Translations under genes and position numbers: made by a program
Notes under the pieces: model-generated
The model's input: the letters and a program-made list of their open reading frames with translations, nothing else
Database searches by the model: none
What the model was told of the DNA's origin: nothing
Assembly (NCBI GenBank): GCA_029251525.1
Contig: JAQXDE010000036.1
Coordinates: 58,438 to 122,437 of the forward strand
Length of the DNA: 64,000 nt
Origin: Saprospiraceae bacterium
GTDB lineage: Bacteria; Bacteroidota; Bacteroidia; Chitinophagales; Saprospiraceae
Reading direction: 5' to 3'
Shown here: positions 17,039 to 27,838 of the stretch, piece after piece
Layout: every line of letters starts with the position of its first letter
How positions within the stretch are numbered: position 1 is the stretch's first letter

Positions 17039-20000
17039 ATGAAAAAGACTTTCACATTATTTTTTCTGTTATTTTTATTACAATCTTCTGATATATCCGC
17101 TCAAGTAGAATATAAAATTTTACTTTCTTCAGGTGAGATTACTCCAGCAGAAAACGTTCAAGATTTTGTTCGAGAATCAACTATTGCAGCTCAGGAAAAT
17201 TACGATGGATACTATTATCAAATTATTCAATTTTTTGAAATTCCAACAAATGAACAACATCAACAAATTATTCAAAGTGGAATTCAACTTTTAGAGTATC
17301 TGCCACGTCGAGCTTATCTCGCTGCGATTCCTGTAACGATGAATCCTGAGAGATTGGTTGCCTTAAATGTACGGTCGGTTTTAGATATTTCCTTAAACTT
17401 CAAAGTTGCGAATAATTTAAAACAGGCTTCTTTCCCAAATTGGGCAATCCAAAAAGATAGGGTAGAGGTTATGATAAAGTATTATAAAAATATAAAACAA
17501 AGTGATTTATTGCCTCATTTGGAAGAGGATGGTATTATGGTGGAAAAATTTAATGGATATAATAACTTTTTCAAAGCGACAATCAAGAAAGAAAAGGTAG
17601 TTGAAATTGCATCACTTCCGTATGTTTCCTATTTGGAATTAGGAGCTGAACCAGCAGTAGCAGATGATGATTTGGGACGATCGCTACATCGATCTAATAT
17701 GATTGATGCAAAATATATAGGAGGTCGATCTTACACGGGAGCAGGTCTTGGCGTCTTGGTGCGTGATGATGGGGGGCTTGGTCCACATATTGATTACCAT
17801 GGTCGGTTGACTCAAGAATTTATTGATGGCGGTGGCGGTGGAACTCATGGTGACGGTGTTGCTGGAATTTTAGCAGGTGCTGGAAATTTTAACCCAATGA
17901 ATCGAGGAATGGCTGCTGGTGCTGATATCCATGCTTTGAATTATGCAGCAGATCATTTGGATTCTACTATGCATTTATTTTTTAATGAGGGAGTACTCGT
18001 AACCAACTCCTCTTATTCTAATGGATGTAATGGCGGATATACAACTATTACAGAAACAGTCGATCAACAAATTTTTAATAATCCAACTTTGATTCATGTT
18101 TTTTCTGCTGGAAATTCTAACAATAGTGAATGTGGGTATGGAGCTGGTAATCAATGGGGAAATATTACAGGAGGTCATAAGATCGGAAAAAATGTAATTG
18201 CCACAGCTAACTTAAATGCTAATGGAACATTGGTTGGATCAAGTAGTCGAGGCCCCGCAAGTGATGGACGAATTAAACCAGATATCTCTGCAAATGGTCA
18301 AAATCAAGTTTCAACGGATCCGAATAATGAGTACAGTCCTTTTGGTGGAACTTCAGGAGCTGCACCGGGTATTGCTGGAATAACTGCTCAGTTGCATGAT
18401 GCATATCGACAACTGAATGGAGGAGTAACTGCTGAGTCCGCATTGTTAAAAGCTATCCTTTTGAATTCGGCTAACGACCTTGGAAATATTGGCCCTGATT
18501 TTAAGTATGGGTGGGGGCATGTGAATGCCCTTCGAGCAGTTGAAACTTTAGAAGAAGGTCGATATTTTTCAGCACCTGTAGATCCTGGGAATACAAATAC
18601 TCATAGTTTAGTGATTCCAGCTGGCGTATTACAGGCTAAAGTAATGGTATATTGGAAAGATCAAGAGGGTTCAACTTCAGCATCTATTGCATTGGTTAAC
18701 AACTTAGATGCTAGAGTTTTAGATCCTTTAGGTAATATAAATGAACCATGGATCCTGGACTCAAGTCCTAACCCATTAACTTTAGATTTACCTGCTATTA
18801 CTGGGATCGATACTTTAAATAATGTTGAACAAATTGCTTTGGATAATCCCGTTGCCGGAACTTATACAATTGAAGTGACAGGAACTGAATTACCTTTTGG
18901 TACTCATGAATACTATGTTGTGTATGAATTTTTAACTAATGATATTAAATTGACTTATCCTATTGGGGGAGAAGGATTTGTGCCAGGTGAAACAGAGAGA
19001 ATACATTGGGACGCTTATGGTGATTCAGGGGTATTTGATTTGCAATACTCTATAGATGGTGGAGCAATATGGACAACAATTGGAACTTCAAGTGCTAATT
19101 CTCGCTTGTATGATTGGATAGTGCCAAACGATTTTACCGGAGAGGCAAAAGTGAGAATTATTAGAGGTGCTTTTGAGAGTATTAGTGAAGCGAATTTTTC
19201 TATTTCTACTCTTCCAACGGGTTTAGAAGTTTTAACTGTTTGTCCTGACTATATTGAGTTGGGTTGGAATGAAATGGCTAATGCAACTCAATATCAAATT
19301 TATGCTTTAGGAGAAAAATACATGGATTCTGTTGGAGTGACAAGTGATTTGACTATTCAAATACCAATTAATAATCCAGCTGATCTTGAGAATGAATGGT
19401 ATTTTGCAATTTCGGCACTTGGACCAAACGACTTGAAATCTCGCAGAACGATTGCTGTTTATTACCCAGGAGGTTTCTTTAATTGTCAATTGGATAATGA
19501 TATTAATTTAGCTTCGATTACAAATTTAGGATCTGGAAATGTTTTCTCTTGTAATCCCTCGTTTATTGCTCCCTTGACAATTTCTATTATGAATAATGGG
19601 TTGACAGATGCTACGGATTTTGAAGCAGCCTTTCAAGTAGATGGCCAGGCACCAGTTTTAGAAACAGTTTTAGGAACCTTGGCCGCTGGTGAAAGTATGG
19701 AATATACTTTTGCCCAAGAACTTGAAATAGCAGTTAGTGGAAATTATAATTTAACTTCTTGGGTCTCTATAACGGGAGATAATTATTTGCCAAATGATAC
19801 TAGTTCTATCAATTTTGATTTAAATTTATTGCAACAATCAGCTGCACAATTAGATATTATTGAAACTTTTGAAAGTGGAATTTTTCCTCCAGCCCAGTGG
19901 ACTTTAATTAACGATGATAATGATGAAGGTTGGGAGGAAGTAACAGTTACTCAAGCTGATGGGACAATTGGAAAAGCTGCGCGTGTTAATAATTATTCCT

Positions 20001-21139
20001 ATCAAGCCGCAGCAAACACTCCACTTGAGGATCAGTTATTTACTATACCTGTTGATTTGACTTCTGCTACTAACCCTATCTTTTCATTTGATATCGCTTA
20101 CACATATTATCAGAGTGGTGGTAGTCAATTTTTGGATGGATTAAGGGTAGAATTATCAGACAATTGTGGGACAAGTTTTGCAGAAATTATCTTTGACGAA
20201 TTTGGTGATGATTTAATTACGGTACCAGCTCAATCTGGGGTCTTTACACCTAGCGATGCTAGTCAATGGAGAAATGAATTAATCGACCTAACGCCTTATA
20301 TCGGAGATATTGTTATGATTAGATTTATCAATATCAGCGGATATGGAAATAACCTTCATATAGATAATATAAATTACGTAAACTTACCTGCTCCTGTTGC
20401 CAGTTTTACTTCCAACACAACTACAGTTTGTGAAGGGGAGACTGTAACATTGATTGATAATTCAACAGGTGATTTATTGAATTATGATTGGGATTTTGGA
20501 ATTAATTCTAATCCTTCCACATCTGTTGTTGCTGGTGATCAGCAAGTAGTTTTTAATACTTCAGGTATGGTAACAGTTTCTTTGACGACGAGTAATCCTG
20601 CTGGATCAAGTTCCTCTTCTTTGATTTTTGATGTACAACCTTTACCCCAAGCAAATTATACATTTTTATTATCTGCTAATACTTCTACATTTTCTAATAC
20701 ATCCACTGGCGGTGATTCCTTCAATTGGGAATTTGGTGATGGGATGACGAGTATAGATGAAAGTCCAATTCATGTATATGATTCAATTGGTACTTATACA
20801 GTTACCTTGACCATTACCAACGAATGTGGAACTAGTGTAAGTACTCAAACGGTTGAGGTGTTAACTTCGATTTTTGATTTAAATGTTGATTTTGATTTAG
20901 TTGTTTTACCAAATCCAAATAGTGGAATTTTTGAAATGGTAATTGAAAGTAGTGAAGCCGATGAACTAAATTGGAATATGTATAACTTGCAAGGGCAATC
21001 AGTTCAAGAGGGACTTTTATCAGTTGCGGTTGGTACAACTCGACAGATTGTGGATGGAAAAAATATGCCTGCAGGAATATATTATTTGAGATTGCAAAAT
21101 GAGGTTGGATATAAAACTTTGAGAATTGTGATTCAGTAA
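17039..21139 (+). CDS. Secreted S8 family (subtilisin-like) peptidase with PKD and T9SS domains
   Basis: A 1366-residue secreted protease. The signal peptide ends near residue 22 (DISAQ). A pro-region runs to about 210. The S8 catalytic domain covers about 215-510, with the triad read as Asp243 (VRDDGGLG), His270 (GTHGDGVAGILAG) and Ser439 (GGTSGAAPGIAG). Beta-sandwich, Ig/Fn3-like and MAM-like segments follow (ELGWNEMANATQYQIYALG near 740; ETFESGIFPPAQW near 942). Two PKD domains lie at about 1120-1280 (WEFGDGMTS, IGTYTVTLTITN). A T9SS sorting domain is at the end (VLPNPNSGIFEMVI, MPAGIYYLRLQNE). It is probably an extracellular protein-degrading enzyme. Confidence 0.93.
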   Translation: MKKTFTLFFLLFLLQSSDISAQVEYKILLSSGEITPAENVQDFVRESTIAAQENYDGYYYQIIQFFEIPTNEQHQQIIQSGIQLLEYLPRRAYLAAIPVTMNPERLVALNVRSVLDISLNFKVANNLKQASFPNWAIQKDRVEVMIKYYKNIKQSDLLPHLEEDGIMVEKFNGYNNFFKATIKKEKVVEIASLPYVSYLELGAEPAVADDDLGRSLHRSNMIDAKYIGGRSYTGAGLGVLVRDDGGLGPHIDYHGRLTQEFIDGGGGGTHGDGVAGILAGAGNFNPMNRGMAAGADIHALNYAADHLDSTMHLFFNEGVLVTNSSYSNGCNGGYTTITETVDQQIFNNPTLIHVFSAGNSNNSECGYGAGNQWGNITGGHKIGKNVIATANLNANGTLVGSSSRGPASDGRIKPDISANGQNQVSTDPNNEYSPFGGTSGAAPGIAGITAQLHDAYRQLNGGVTAESALLKAILLNSANDLGNIGPDFKYGWGHVNALRAVETLEEGRYFSAPVDPGNTNTHSLVIPAGVLQAKVMVYWKDQEGSTSASIALVNNLDARVLDPLGNINEPWILDSSPNPLTLDLPAITGIDTLNNVEQIALDNPVAGTYTIEVTGTELPFGTHEYYVVYEFLTNDIKLTYPIGGEGFVPGETERIHWDAYGDSGVFDLQYSIDGGAIWTTIGTSSANSRLYDWIVPNDFTGEAKVRIIRGAFESISEANFSISTLPTGLEVLTVCPDYIELGWNEMANATQYQIYALGEKYMDSVGVTSDLTIQIPINNPADLENEWYFAISALGPNDLKSRRTIAVYYPGGFFNCQLDNDINLASITNLGSGNVFSCNPSFIAPLTISIMNNGLTDATDFEAAFQVDGQAPVLETVLGTLAAGESMEYTFAQELEIAVSGNYNLTSWVSITGDNYLPNDTSSINFDLNLLQQSAAQLDIIETFESGIFPPAQWTLINDDNDEGWEEVTVTQADGTIGKAARVNNYSYQAAANTPLEDQLFTIPVDLTSATNPIFSFDIAYTYYQSGGSQFLDGLRVELSDNCGTSFAEIIFDEFGDDLITVPAQSGVFTPSDASQWRNELIDLTPYIGDIVMIRFINISGYGNNLHIDNINYVNLPAPVASFTSNTTTVCEGETVTLIDNSTGDLLNYDWDFGINSNPSTSVVAGDQQVVFNTSGMVTVSLTTSNPAGSSSSSLIFDVQPLPQANYTFLLSANTSTFSNTSTGGDSFNWEFGDGMTSIDESPIHVYDSIGTYTVTLTITNECGTSVSTQTVEVLTSIFDLNVDFDLVVLPNPNSGIFEMVIESSEADELNWNMYNLQGQSVQEGLLSVAVGTTRQIVDGKNMPAGIYYLRLQNEVGYKTLRIVIQ

Positions 21140-21320
21140 TTCAAGTATTTTTTTTTGATATAAAAAAATGATTTGATATTCTAACTCATTTTTTTCAAGA
21201 AAAGGACCACTTTTAAAATAATTAGAAGAGGTCTTTTTTAATCAATTGATAATTAATCAATCAAAAATTGAATCGATATATTTTCTGTTGAGCTTAACCT
21301 CGTTTTCTCGGTCAAAAATG

Positions 21321-21360
21321 AAATCAAAACCTGCCTCCTAGTGATAGCAGGTTTTGATTT
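21321..21360. terminator. Bidirectional terminator between subtilase and isomerase-like genes
   Basis: A perfect 14-bp stem (21321-21334 with 21347-21360) with a 12-base loop runs into T5 on the plus strand. It is six bases from the stop of the minus-strand isomerase-like gene and serves both convergent genes. Confidence 0.85.
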
Positions 21361-21365
21361 TTATT

Positions 21366-22343
21366 TTACAACATCGCACCCACTTTTTCTAAGAGCTTTT
21401 TTGTTGCAATAATTCCTTCGTCCTCGCTTAATTCATTTCCTTCATATTCAATTCCAACATAACCTGTGTAACCATGATCTTTTACTGTTTTCATTATGCG
21501 TAAATAATCCATATTTCTCTCGTCTCCATCTTCATTGAATACATTTGATTTTGCACTAACAGCTTTGGCAAATGGCATTAATTCTTTGACTCCTTTATAG
21601 CGGTCATATTCCTTTTTACATACCCAACCTTCCCCTCGCTCAAGGCAAAAGTTTCCAAAGTCAGGAAGCGTTCCACAATTTTCCATATTAATTTGCTTCA
21701 TTACACCTGATAACCAAGAACCATCCGAAGAATATCCTCCATGGTTTTCGACGATTACATTTAGTCCAGCAGATTTTCCATATTCAGCTAGTTTTCCAAG
21801 CCCTAAAACAGCAGCTTCGGCAACCTCCTCTGCAGTTCCTTCACCAGCTGCATTTACTCTAATTGAGTGGCAACCTAAATGTTTTGCAGCATCGACCCAC
21901 TTATAATGATTTTCTACAGCCTTTAATCTTTTTTTCTCATCAGTATCTCCAAGGTTGCCCTCACTATCAATCATGATCAATAAATTTTTGCAACCATTAT
22001 CGTCAGCTCTTTTAATCATTTCATTAAGGTAGGCAGTATCTGTAGCCTTGTCTTTAAAAAATTGATTAACATATTCCAAACCATCAATTCCAAAACTTTT
22101 AGCCTTGGCCGCAAAGTCTAAATTATCCATTGTTGCGGGAATATCTTTATTTCTTCCTAGTGACTTATGTAAAGACCATTGAGCCAGAGATATTTTGAAA
22201 AACATTTCTTTTATTTCCTTTTTAGTTGGTTCTTTTTTCACTTTTTTAGTAGAATCAACATCACAAGATGTTAACCCTAATAATCCAAAACCTAAAGCAG
22301 CTTGCCCAGAATTTTTTAAAAATGTTCGCCTCGTTTTTTTCAT
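21366..22343 (-). CDS. Exported sugar phosphate isomerase/epimerase-family lipoprotein
   Basis: A 325-residue TIM-barrel protein of the AP-endonuclease-2/xylose isomerase-like family. The N-terminus has a twin-arginine signal (TRRTFLKN) that leads into a lipobox ending at Cys27 (LGLTSC), so it is predicted to be Tat-exported, folded and lipid-anchored. Barrel metal-site motifs include [11 protein letters not shown] near 200, [13 protein letters not shown] near 230 and [15 protein letters not shown] near 300. Exported members often act on keto-sugars rather than sugar phosphates. The gene is divergent from the ThuA/PQQ fusion, which may share substrate. The exact reaction is unknown. Confidence 0.85.
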   Translation of the reverse strand: MKKTRRTFLKNSGQAALGFGLLGLTSCDVDSTKKVKKEPTKKEIKEMFFKISLAQWSLHKSLGRNKDIPATMDNLDFAAKAKSFGIDGLEYVNQFFKDKATDTAYLNEMIKRADDNGCKNLLIMIDSEGNLGDTDEKKRLKAVENHYKWVDAAKHLGCHSIRVNAAGEGTAEEVAEAAVLGLGKLAEYGKSAGLNVIVENHGGYSSDGSWLSGVMKQINMENCGTLPDFGNFCLERGEGWVCKKEYDRYKGVKELMPFAKAVSAKSNVFNEDGDERNMDYLRIMKTVKDHGYTGYVGIEYEGNELSEDEGIIATKKLLEKVGAML

Positions 22344-22537
22344 TGTGAGTTTATTTTATAGTTTAATAATTGTTTGGTGATTTTATTGAATTCTATTTTA
22401 TTATCAAAATAAATAATCTATTCAATAAATAAAATTATGCAATATTTTTCGATATTAGTGTATAAGTTACAATTATGTAAAAAGTTCCTTTTTATATTTC
22501 GACGAGAAATATACTTAGAAAATAAACCTCAATAATT

Positions 22538-25500
22538 ATGAAGAAATTTCTAATTTCAGTATTTGTTTTATTGGTAATTGGTTTTGGTGTTTACTCTTTC
22601 TTTTTTGTTAAAGAAAAATTTCTTTCAGTACTAGTTTTTTCAAAAACTGAACAATTTAGACACCAATCTATTGAGGCAGGAATTCAGGCTATTAAAGGTC
22701 TTGGAAATAAATATAGTTTTCCTGTTGATGCTACTGAAGATGCATCTATTTTTACTGAAAAAAATTTGAAAAAATATAATGTGGTGGTTTTTTTAAATAC
22801 TACTGGCGATATACTGAATGACGCCCAACAGCTTGAATTTAATCGATTTATCCAGGCAGGAGGTGGATTTGTTGGAATACATGCTGCGACGGATACTGAG
22901 TATAATTGGGAATGGTATGGTAAACTTGTCGGGGCATACTTTAATGGCCATCCCAATAACCCGAATGTCAGAGAAGCTGATATTCAAGTGGTTCAATCGG
23001 AACATATTTCAACAAAAGGGCTCCCTCAAAAATGGCATTGTATAGATGAATGGTACAACTTTAAAAATATCAATCCCAATGTTGAAATATTACTCAATTT
23101 GGATGAAAATTCATACGAAGGAGGAACTAATGGAGAAAGTCATCCAATTGCATGGTGTCACGAGTTTGATGGTGGTCGCTCATGGTATACTGGGCGTGGA
23201 CATACAAATGAAACTTTTGAAGAGGTTTCATTTTTAGAACATTTGTGGGGTGGAATTGATTATGTATCAGAGAGACGTGAACGAGTAAATTATAATAATG
23301 CAAATGTAGCACCAGAAGAAAATAGGTTTATTAAAGAGGTTCTTTTAGATAATCTAAATGAGCCCATGGAATTGGAATTGTTGCCAGATGGAAAAGTTAT
23401 TTTTGTTGAGCGGGGGGGTAAAATAAAGGTATATGATCAGGTAAAAGGTGAAGTCTCCAATATTCATAAGTTGAATGTGACTACAAAGCATGAAGATGGA
23501 TTGTTAGGTATTGCTCTAGATCCTAATATTAAAGAGAACAACTGGGTGTATTTATTTTATTCTGATCCAGAAAAAATTCAACAAAATATTTCAAGGTTTA
23601 CTTTGAAAGACAACTTTATGACATGGGATACCACTTCTGAAAAAGTACTTTTGGAAATAGCAACTCAACGTGATGAATGTTGTCATTCAGGAGGGAGTTT
23701 GGAATTTGGACCTGATGGATATTTATTTATTTCAACTGGGGACGATACCAATCCTCACGAGTCTGATGGGTATAGTCCTAGTGATGAAAGGAAGAATAGA
23801 AGCCCATGGGATGCTCAAAAATCTTCAGCAAACTCCATGGATTTGCGTGGGAAAATTTTGAGAATTAAACCTGAAGCAGATGGTACATATTCGATTCCAA
23901 ATGGAAATCTTTTTTCAAAAGATGGGTCGATAGGTCGTCCTGAAATTTATGTTATGGGTTGTCGAAATCCATTTCGAATAGCTATCGATTCTCATACAGG
24001 ATTTTTGTATTGGGGAGATGTTGGACCTGATGCAGGAGAAGATAGTTTAAAGCGTGGACCGATGGGATTTGATGAGGTGAATCAAGCACGAGAAGCCGGT
24101 TTTTTTGGTTGGCCATATTTCATTGGGGATAACCAAGTTTATCATAAGTATGACTTTGAGAATAAAATTTCATTAGAACCATTTGATTTAAAAACAACAC
24201 TTAATAATTCTCCTAATAATAAAGGAGTAAATAGATTACCGGCTGCTCAGCCAGCATTTATTTGGTATCCATATGGGGAATCTAAAGAATTTCCCTCAGT
24301 AGGCGATGGAGGAAGGAATGCTATGGCTGGACCTGTTTTTTATGCAGAAGATTATATTGAAAACAAAGGGAGATATCCTGAATACTATAATGGAAAATTA
24401 TTTATTTACGATTGGATGCGGGGTTGGATTATGGCTGTCACTATGGCTGACAATGGAGACTTTGAACGAATGGAACCTTTTCTCCCAAGTTTTGAATTCA
24501 ATAATTTGACAGATATGCTTTTTAGTCCGGAAGGAGATATTTATTTGTTAGAATATGGTACTGCTTGGTTTTCAGAAAATCCAGATGCTAGATTAGTTCA
24601 TTTAAAATATAATTCTGGTAATCGAGCGCCAGTTGCTAATTTTAAATCTGATAGAGGTTATGGAAAATTACCTTTGACAATTCAATTTGATGCGTCAAGT
24701 TCTATAGACTATGATGGTGATAAAATAACCTACCAATGGTTTTTCGGAGACTCTGAATCCGTGGGCTCAACTGAGAATAATCCAATATATACCTTTAGAA
24801 AGCCAGGACAATTTCCGGTTAAATTAATTACTACTGATGTAAATGGTGAGAAAAGTGAGATGAATAAGACCATTACTGCTGGAAATGCTTTGCCAGTAAT
24901 AAGTTGGAGTTTTTCAGGAAATAAAACATTTTATTGGGACAATCAAGAATTAAATTATGAGGTGGATGTGACTGATGAGGAAGATGGTTCATTGTCAAAT
25001 GGAATTGACCCTAATCGAGTGAGTATTTCCATTGATCATTTGGAAAGAGGTTTTGATAAAAATGAAATAGCCATAGGCCATCAAGCGTTGCAAGAGGCTT
25101 CCGAGTTTTTATTAGGAAAGCAATTGATGGAAAAATCAGATTGCAGAGCATGTCACCAATTGAATTCTAAATCAGTTGGACCAAGCTATATTGAAATTGC
25201 TGAAAAATATAAATCTGATTCAAAAGCAGTTGATTATTTGTCCGATAGAGTTATCAAAGGAGGAGGAGGAGTTTGGGGAGAAACAGTCATGGCTGCACAT
25301 CCTCAATTGTCAGAATCTGAGGTGATTCAAATGGCTAAGTACATATTGTCTTTAGCAGATCGTACTGATCTTTCTAATTCATTACCAACTAAAGGAAAAT
25401 TTGTTTTTAACAATCATCAACCGAATAATTTAGAAGGAAAATACATTTTGACAGCATCCTATAAAGACAAAGGTGGGGATCAAGTTGGATCACTGACTTC

Positions 25501-25951
25501 AAGGCAAACCATCGCATTGCGGTATGCAAAAATGAAAGCTGATGAATTTGATGAAAGTGAAAAAGCTTCAAGGTTTACAGTTGATCCTGAGATGGCACAA
25601 GGAATGATTGATGAACCTTTGGATTTGGTTTTTTGCGAAAGTAATGGATATATTTTGTATAAAAATATAGATTTCACATCAGTAAAATCTATTGCTGTTG
25701 AATATGTTAAAGCTGGACCAATGATGGATGGTGGATCAATTGATTTTAAGTTAGATTCAAAATCAGGAATATCAATTGGACAGTTGGATTTTAATTATGG
25801 AATGACAGAAATGGGTGGAGATCAACAAAGTTTTAATTTACCAGGAATTGAAGGCTCACATGATCTATATCTAGTGATTAATGCAGCTGGTGACAGACCA
25901 ATAACGGGATTAGTTTCCCTTCATTTTAAAAGAGAGACAGCTGCTCAATAA
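22538..25951 (+). CDS. ThuA / PQQ-sugar dehydrogenase / PKD / cytochrome c fusion protein
   Basis: A 1137-residue exported multidomain protein with an N-terminal hydrophobic signal or anchor (about 5-24). A ThuA glutamine-amidotransferase-like domain covers about 30-245 (VLVFSKTEQFRHQSIEAG, GGGFVGIHAATDTEY). A six-bladed PQQ glucose/sorbosone dehydrogenase-type propeller covers about 265-690 (HEDGLLGIALDP, CCHSGGSLEFGPDGYLFIS, YVMGCRNPFRIA). A PKD domain covers about 700-785. The heme-c motif C869-R-A-C-H leads a cytochrome domain to about 950, with the possible distal methionine in the GETVMAAHPQLSESEV segment. A final beta-sandwich, possibly carbohydrate-binding, runs to the end. It probably oxidises a sugar and passes electrons to its own heme. 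It is followed 51 bp later by GH20. A paralogue lies at 38268-41621. Confidence 0.88.
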   Translation: MKKFLISVFVLLVIGFGVYSFFFVKEKFLSVLVFSKTEQFRHQSIEAGIQAIKGLGNKYSFPVDATEDASIFTEKNLKKYNVVVFLNTTGDILNDAQQLEFNRFIQAGGGFVGIHAATDTEYNWEWYGKLVGAYFNGHPNNPNVREADIQVVQSEHISTKGLPQKWHCIDEWYNFKNINPNVEILLNLDENSYEGGTNGESHPIAWCHEFDGGRSWYTGRGHTNETFEEVSFLEHLWGGIDYVSERRERVNYNNANVAPEENRFIKEVLLDNLNEPMELELLPDGKVIFVERGGKIKVYDQVKGEVSNIHKLNVTTKHEDGLLGIALDPNIKENNWVYLFYSDPEKIQQNISRFTLKDNFMTWDTTSEKVLLEIATQRDECCHSGGSLEFGPDGYLFISTGDDTNPHESDGYSPSDERKNRSPWDAQKSSANSMDLRGKILRIKPEADGTYSIPNGNLFSKDGSIGRPEIYVMGCRNPFRIAIDSHTGFLYWGDVGPDAGEDSLKRGPMGFDEVNQAREAGFFGWPYFIGDNQVYHKYDFENKISLEPFDLKTTLNNSPNNKGVNRLPAAQPAFIWYPYGESKEFPSVGDGGRNAMAGPVFYAEDYIENKGRYPEYYNGKLFIYDWMRGWIMAVTMADNGDFERMEPFLPSFEFNNLTDMLFSPEGDIYLLEYGTAWFSENPDARLVHLKYNSGNRAPVANFKSDRGYGKLPLTIQFDASSSIDYDGDKITYQWFFGDSESVGSTENNPIYTFRKPGQFPVKLITTDVNGEKSEMNKTITAGNALPVISWSFSGNKTFYWDNQELNYEVDVTDEEDGSLSNGIDPNRVSISIDHLERGFDKNEIAIGHQALQEASEFLLGKQLMEKSDCRACHQLNSKSVGPSYIEIAEKYKSDSKAVDYLSDRVIKGGGGVWGETVMAAHPQLSESEVIQMAKYILSLADRTDLSNSLPTKGKFVFNNHQPNNLEGKYILTASYKDKGGDQVGSLTSRQTIALRYAKMKADEFDESEKASRFTVDPEMAQGMIDEPLDLVFCESNGYILYKNIDFTSVKSIAVEYVKAGPMMDGGSIDFKLDSKSGISIGQLDFNYGMTEMGGDQQSFNLPGIEGSHDLYLVINAAGDRPITGLVSLHFKRETAAQ

Positions 25952-25969
25952 AAATATATTTAATAATTC

Positions 25970-25985
25970 CGCGGTGTTTTCCGCG
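25970..25985 (+). other. Small GC hairpin in the ThuA fusion/GH20 gap
   Basis: A five-base-pair all-GC stem (25970-25974 with 25981-25985) is followed by ATAAATTTTT, just before the GH20 start. It could be a weak attenuator between the two genes, or an RNA-processing site. It is short and may be incidental. Confidence 0.3.
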
Positions 25986-26002
25986 ATAAATTTTTCTAAA
26001 AA

Positions 26003-27595
26003 ATGAAAAATCTACTACTATTTTTTTGTATGTGCCTAGTTCTATTTTCATGTGAAGAGAAAACTCCATCAACACCAAAAGATCTTGCTAAAGAGTTTTT
26101 GATTCCAAAACCAGATTCACTTTTGGCTACTGGGAGTTCTTTTCGGTTGACTAAAAAAACTCAGATTGTTATTCAAGATGAATTTTTAGAATTAAGAACA
26201 GTAGGTATTTTTTTAGCAAATAAACTAAAACCAGCTACGGGTTTTAAACTTCCGATTAGTTTATATTCTGAAGTAGAAAGTGGGAATAATATTATTTATC
26301 TTTCTAGTGATTTAAATAATGATCAGTTAGGAGTAGAGGGTTATGAATTGATAATTGAAGAAAATCACATTAAGCTCCAGGGAAATTCAGCAGCTGGTAT
26401 TTTTAGGGGGGTGCAGACTTTATTACAATTGCTCCCTGAGACTATTGAAAAGAAATCTCTTCAAACTGGTCCTTGGGAAATTGCAAGTGGAATTATTGTC
26501 GATTTTCCAAGTTATGAATATAGAGGAGCTATGATCGATGTGAGTCGTCATTTTTTTGGAGTAGAAAAAGTGAAGGAATATATTGATCATTTGGCTAGGT
26601 ATAAAATGAATTATTTACACATTCATTTAACCGATGACCAAGGTTGGAGAATAGAAATCAAGAAATGGCCAAATTTAACAAATCATGGTGGAAGTACTCA
26701 AGTAGGTGGTGGGAAAGGTGGTTTTTTTACCCAAGAAGATTATAAAAAAATTGTAAAATATGCAGCAGATAGATTTATAACGATTGTTCCTGAGATTGAT
26801 TTGCCAGGACATACTAATGCGGCTTTGGCATCTTACGCAGAGTTAAATTGCGATGGTAAAGCACAAAAATTATATACAGGAATGGAGGTTGGTTTTAGTA
26901 CACTTTGCACTCGAAATGAAAACACTTATGAGTTTGTTGATGATGTAATAAAGGAATTGGTAGAAATTACTCCTGGACCTTATATTCATATTGGTGGTGA
27001 TGAATCTCATTCTACTAAACAGGAGGACTATATTTATTTTGTTGATCGAGTGCAAGACATTGTAAAAAAATACGGTAAACAAATGATGGGTTGGGATGAT
27101 ATAACGGAAGGAAGTTTAAATTCTAATTCTGTTGCTCAACATTGGGCAAAAACAGACAATGCAAAAAAGGCAGTTGGACAAAATGTAAAAATAGTAATGT
27201 CTCCAGCTAGTAAAGCATATCTAGATATGAAATATGATTCCACCACAACTTTAGGGTTAAATTGGGCAGGGTTTATTGAAGTAGATTCAGGGTATATTTG
27301 GAATCCAGCAACTTTAATTAATGGAGTAAAAAAAGAGAATATTTTAGGTGTTGAATGCCCACTTTGGACAGAAACTGTTACCAATTTGGATGAGTTAGAA
27401 TATTTAGTCTTTCCAAGATTGTTAGGTTATGCCGAAATTGGTTGGACCAAACAAGAAAATAGAAACTGGGAGGACTATAAAGTTCGATTAGGTAACCAAC
27501 AAGCAAGATTGGAGGCTTTAGGTATTAATTATTACCCCTCGAAATTAGTGCCTTGGACAAAGCCGACTGAGAAAGGAGTTAAGTTGAAAGATTAA
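26003..27595 (+). CDS. GH20 beta-N-acetylhexosaminidase lipoprotein
   Basis: A 530-residue glycoside hydrolase that removes terminal beta-linked GlcNAc or GalNAc. A lipobox ends at Cys17 (LFSCEEK). The GH20b alpha/beta domain covers about 35-160, followed by the TIM barrel from about 170 (RGAMIDVSRHFF, MNYLHIHLTDDQGWRIEIKK, PEIDLPGHTNAALA). The catalytic pair is Asp333-Glu334 in HIGGDESH, the substrate-assisted mechanism signature. Binding tryptophans include MMGWDD and CPLWTE. Compared with the second GH20 at 51875-54211 it lacks C-terminal chitobiase-C and discoidin-like domains. It lies 51 bp behind the ThuA fusion and is probably co-transcribed. Confidence 0.94.
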   Translation: MKNLLLFFCMCLVLFSCEEKTPSTPKDLAKEFLIPKPDSLLATGSSFRLTKKTQIVIQDEFLELRTVGIFLANKLKPATGFKLPISLYSEVESGNNIIYLSSDLNNDQLGVEGYELIIEENHIKLQGNSAAGIFRGVQTLLQLLPETIEKKSLQTGPWEIASGIIVDFPSYEYRGAMIDVSRHFFGVEKVKEYIDHLARYKMNYLHIHLTDDQGWRIEIKKWPNLTNHGGSTQVGGGKGGFFTQEDYKKIVKYAADRFITIVPEIDLPGHTNAALASYAELNCDGKAQKLYTGMEVGFSTLCTRNENTYEFVDDVIKELVEITPGPYIHIGGDESHSTKQEDYIYFVDRVQDIVKKYGKQMMGWDDITEGSLNSNSVAQHWAKTDNAKKAVGQNVKIVMSPASKAYLDMKYDSTTTLGLNWAGFIEVDSGYIWNPATLINGVKKENILGVECPLWTETVTNLDELEYLVFPRLLGYAEIGWTKQENRNWEDYKVRLGNQQARLEALGINYYPSKLVPWTKPTEKGVKLKD

Positions 27596-27633
27596 AAAAA
27601 CACCCTTAAATTTTGGTATAAAAATATCGCAAG

Positions 27634-27676
27634 TAAAATGTCTAATTAATTGATTATAAATTAATTAGACATTTTA
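27634..27676 (+). terminator. Long hairpin after the GH20 gene
   Basis: Bases 27635-27651 pair perfectly with 27659-27675, plus one closing T-A pair, around a seven-base loop. The stem ends in TTTT. Termination of the ThuA/GH20 transcript is the likely role. Confidence 0.6.
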
Positions 27677-27838
27677 TATGTAGTTAAATTTTAATTCAAA
27701 AATTGAGTTTAAATATTATGGCGATTCTTTTAATAAAGCATAATTACATTGTTTGAACTTTGAGTTTTTCTTTTGGAATCATTTCCTTTCTGTGTTAATT
27801 TTTTAGTTTTGCGTGTTTATATCTTCAAATAAAAATTC

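Noticed and set aside
25970..25985. Full intrinsic terminator between the ThuA fusion and GH20
   Set aside because: Only five base pairs with a broken T run. It was recorded as a small hairpin of unknown role, not as a terminator.
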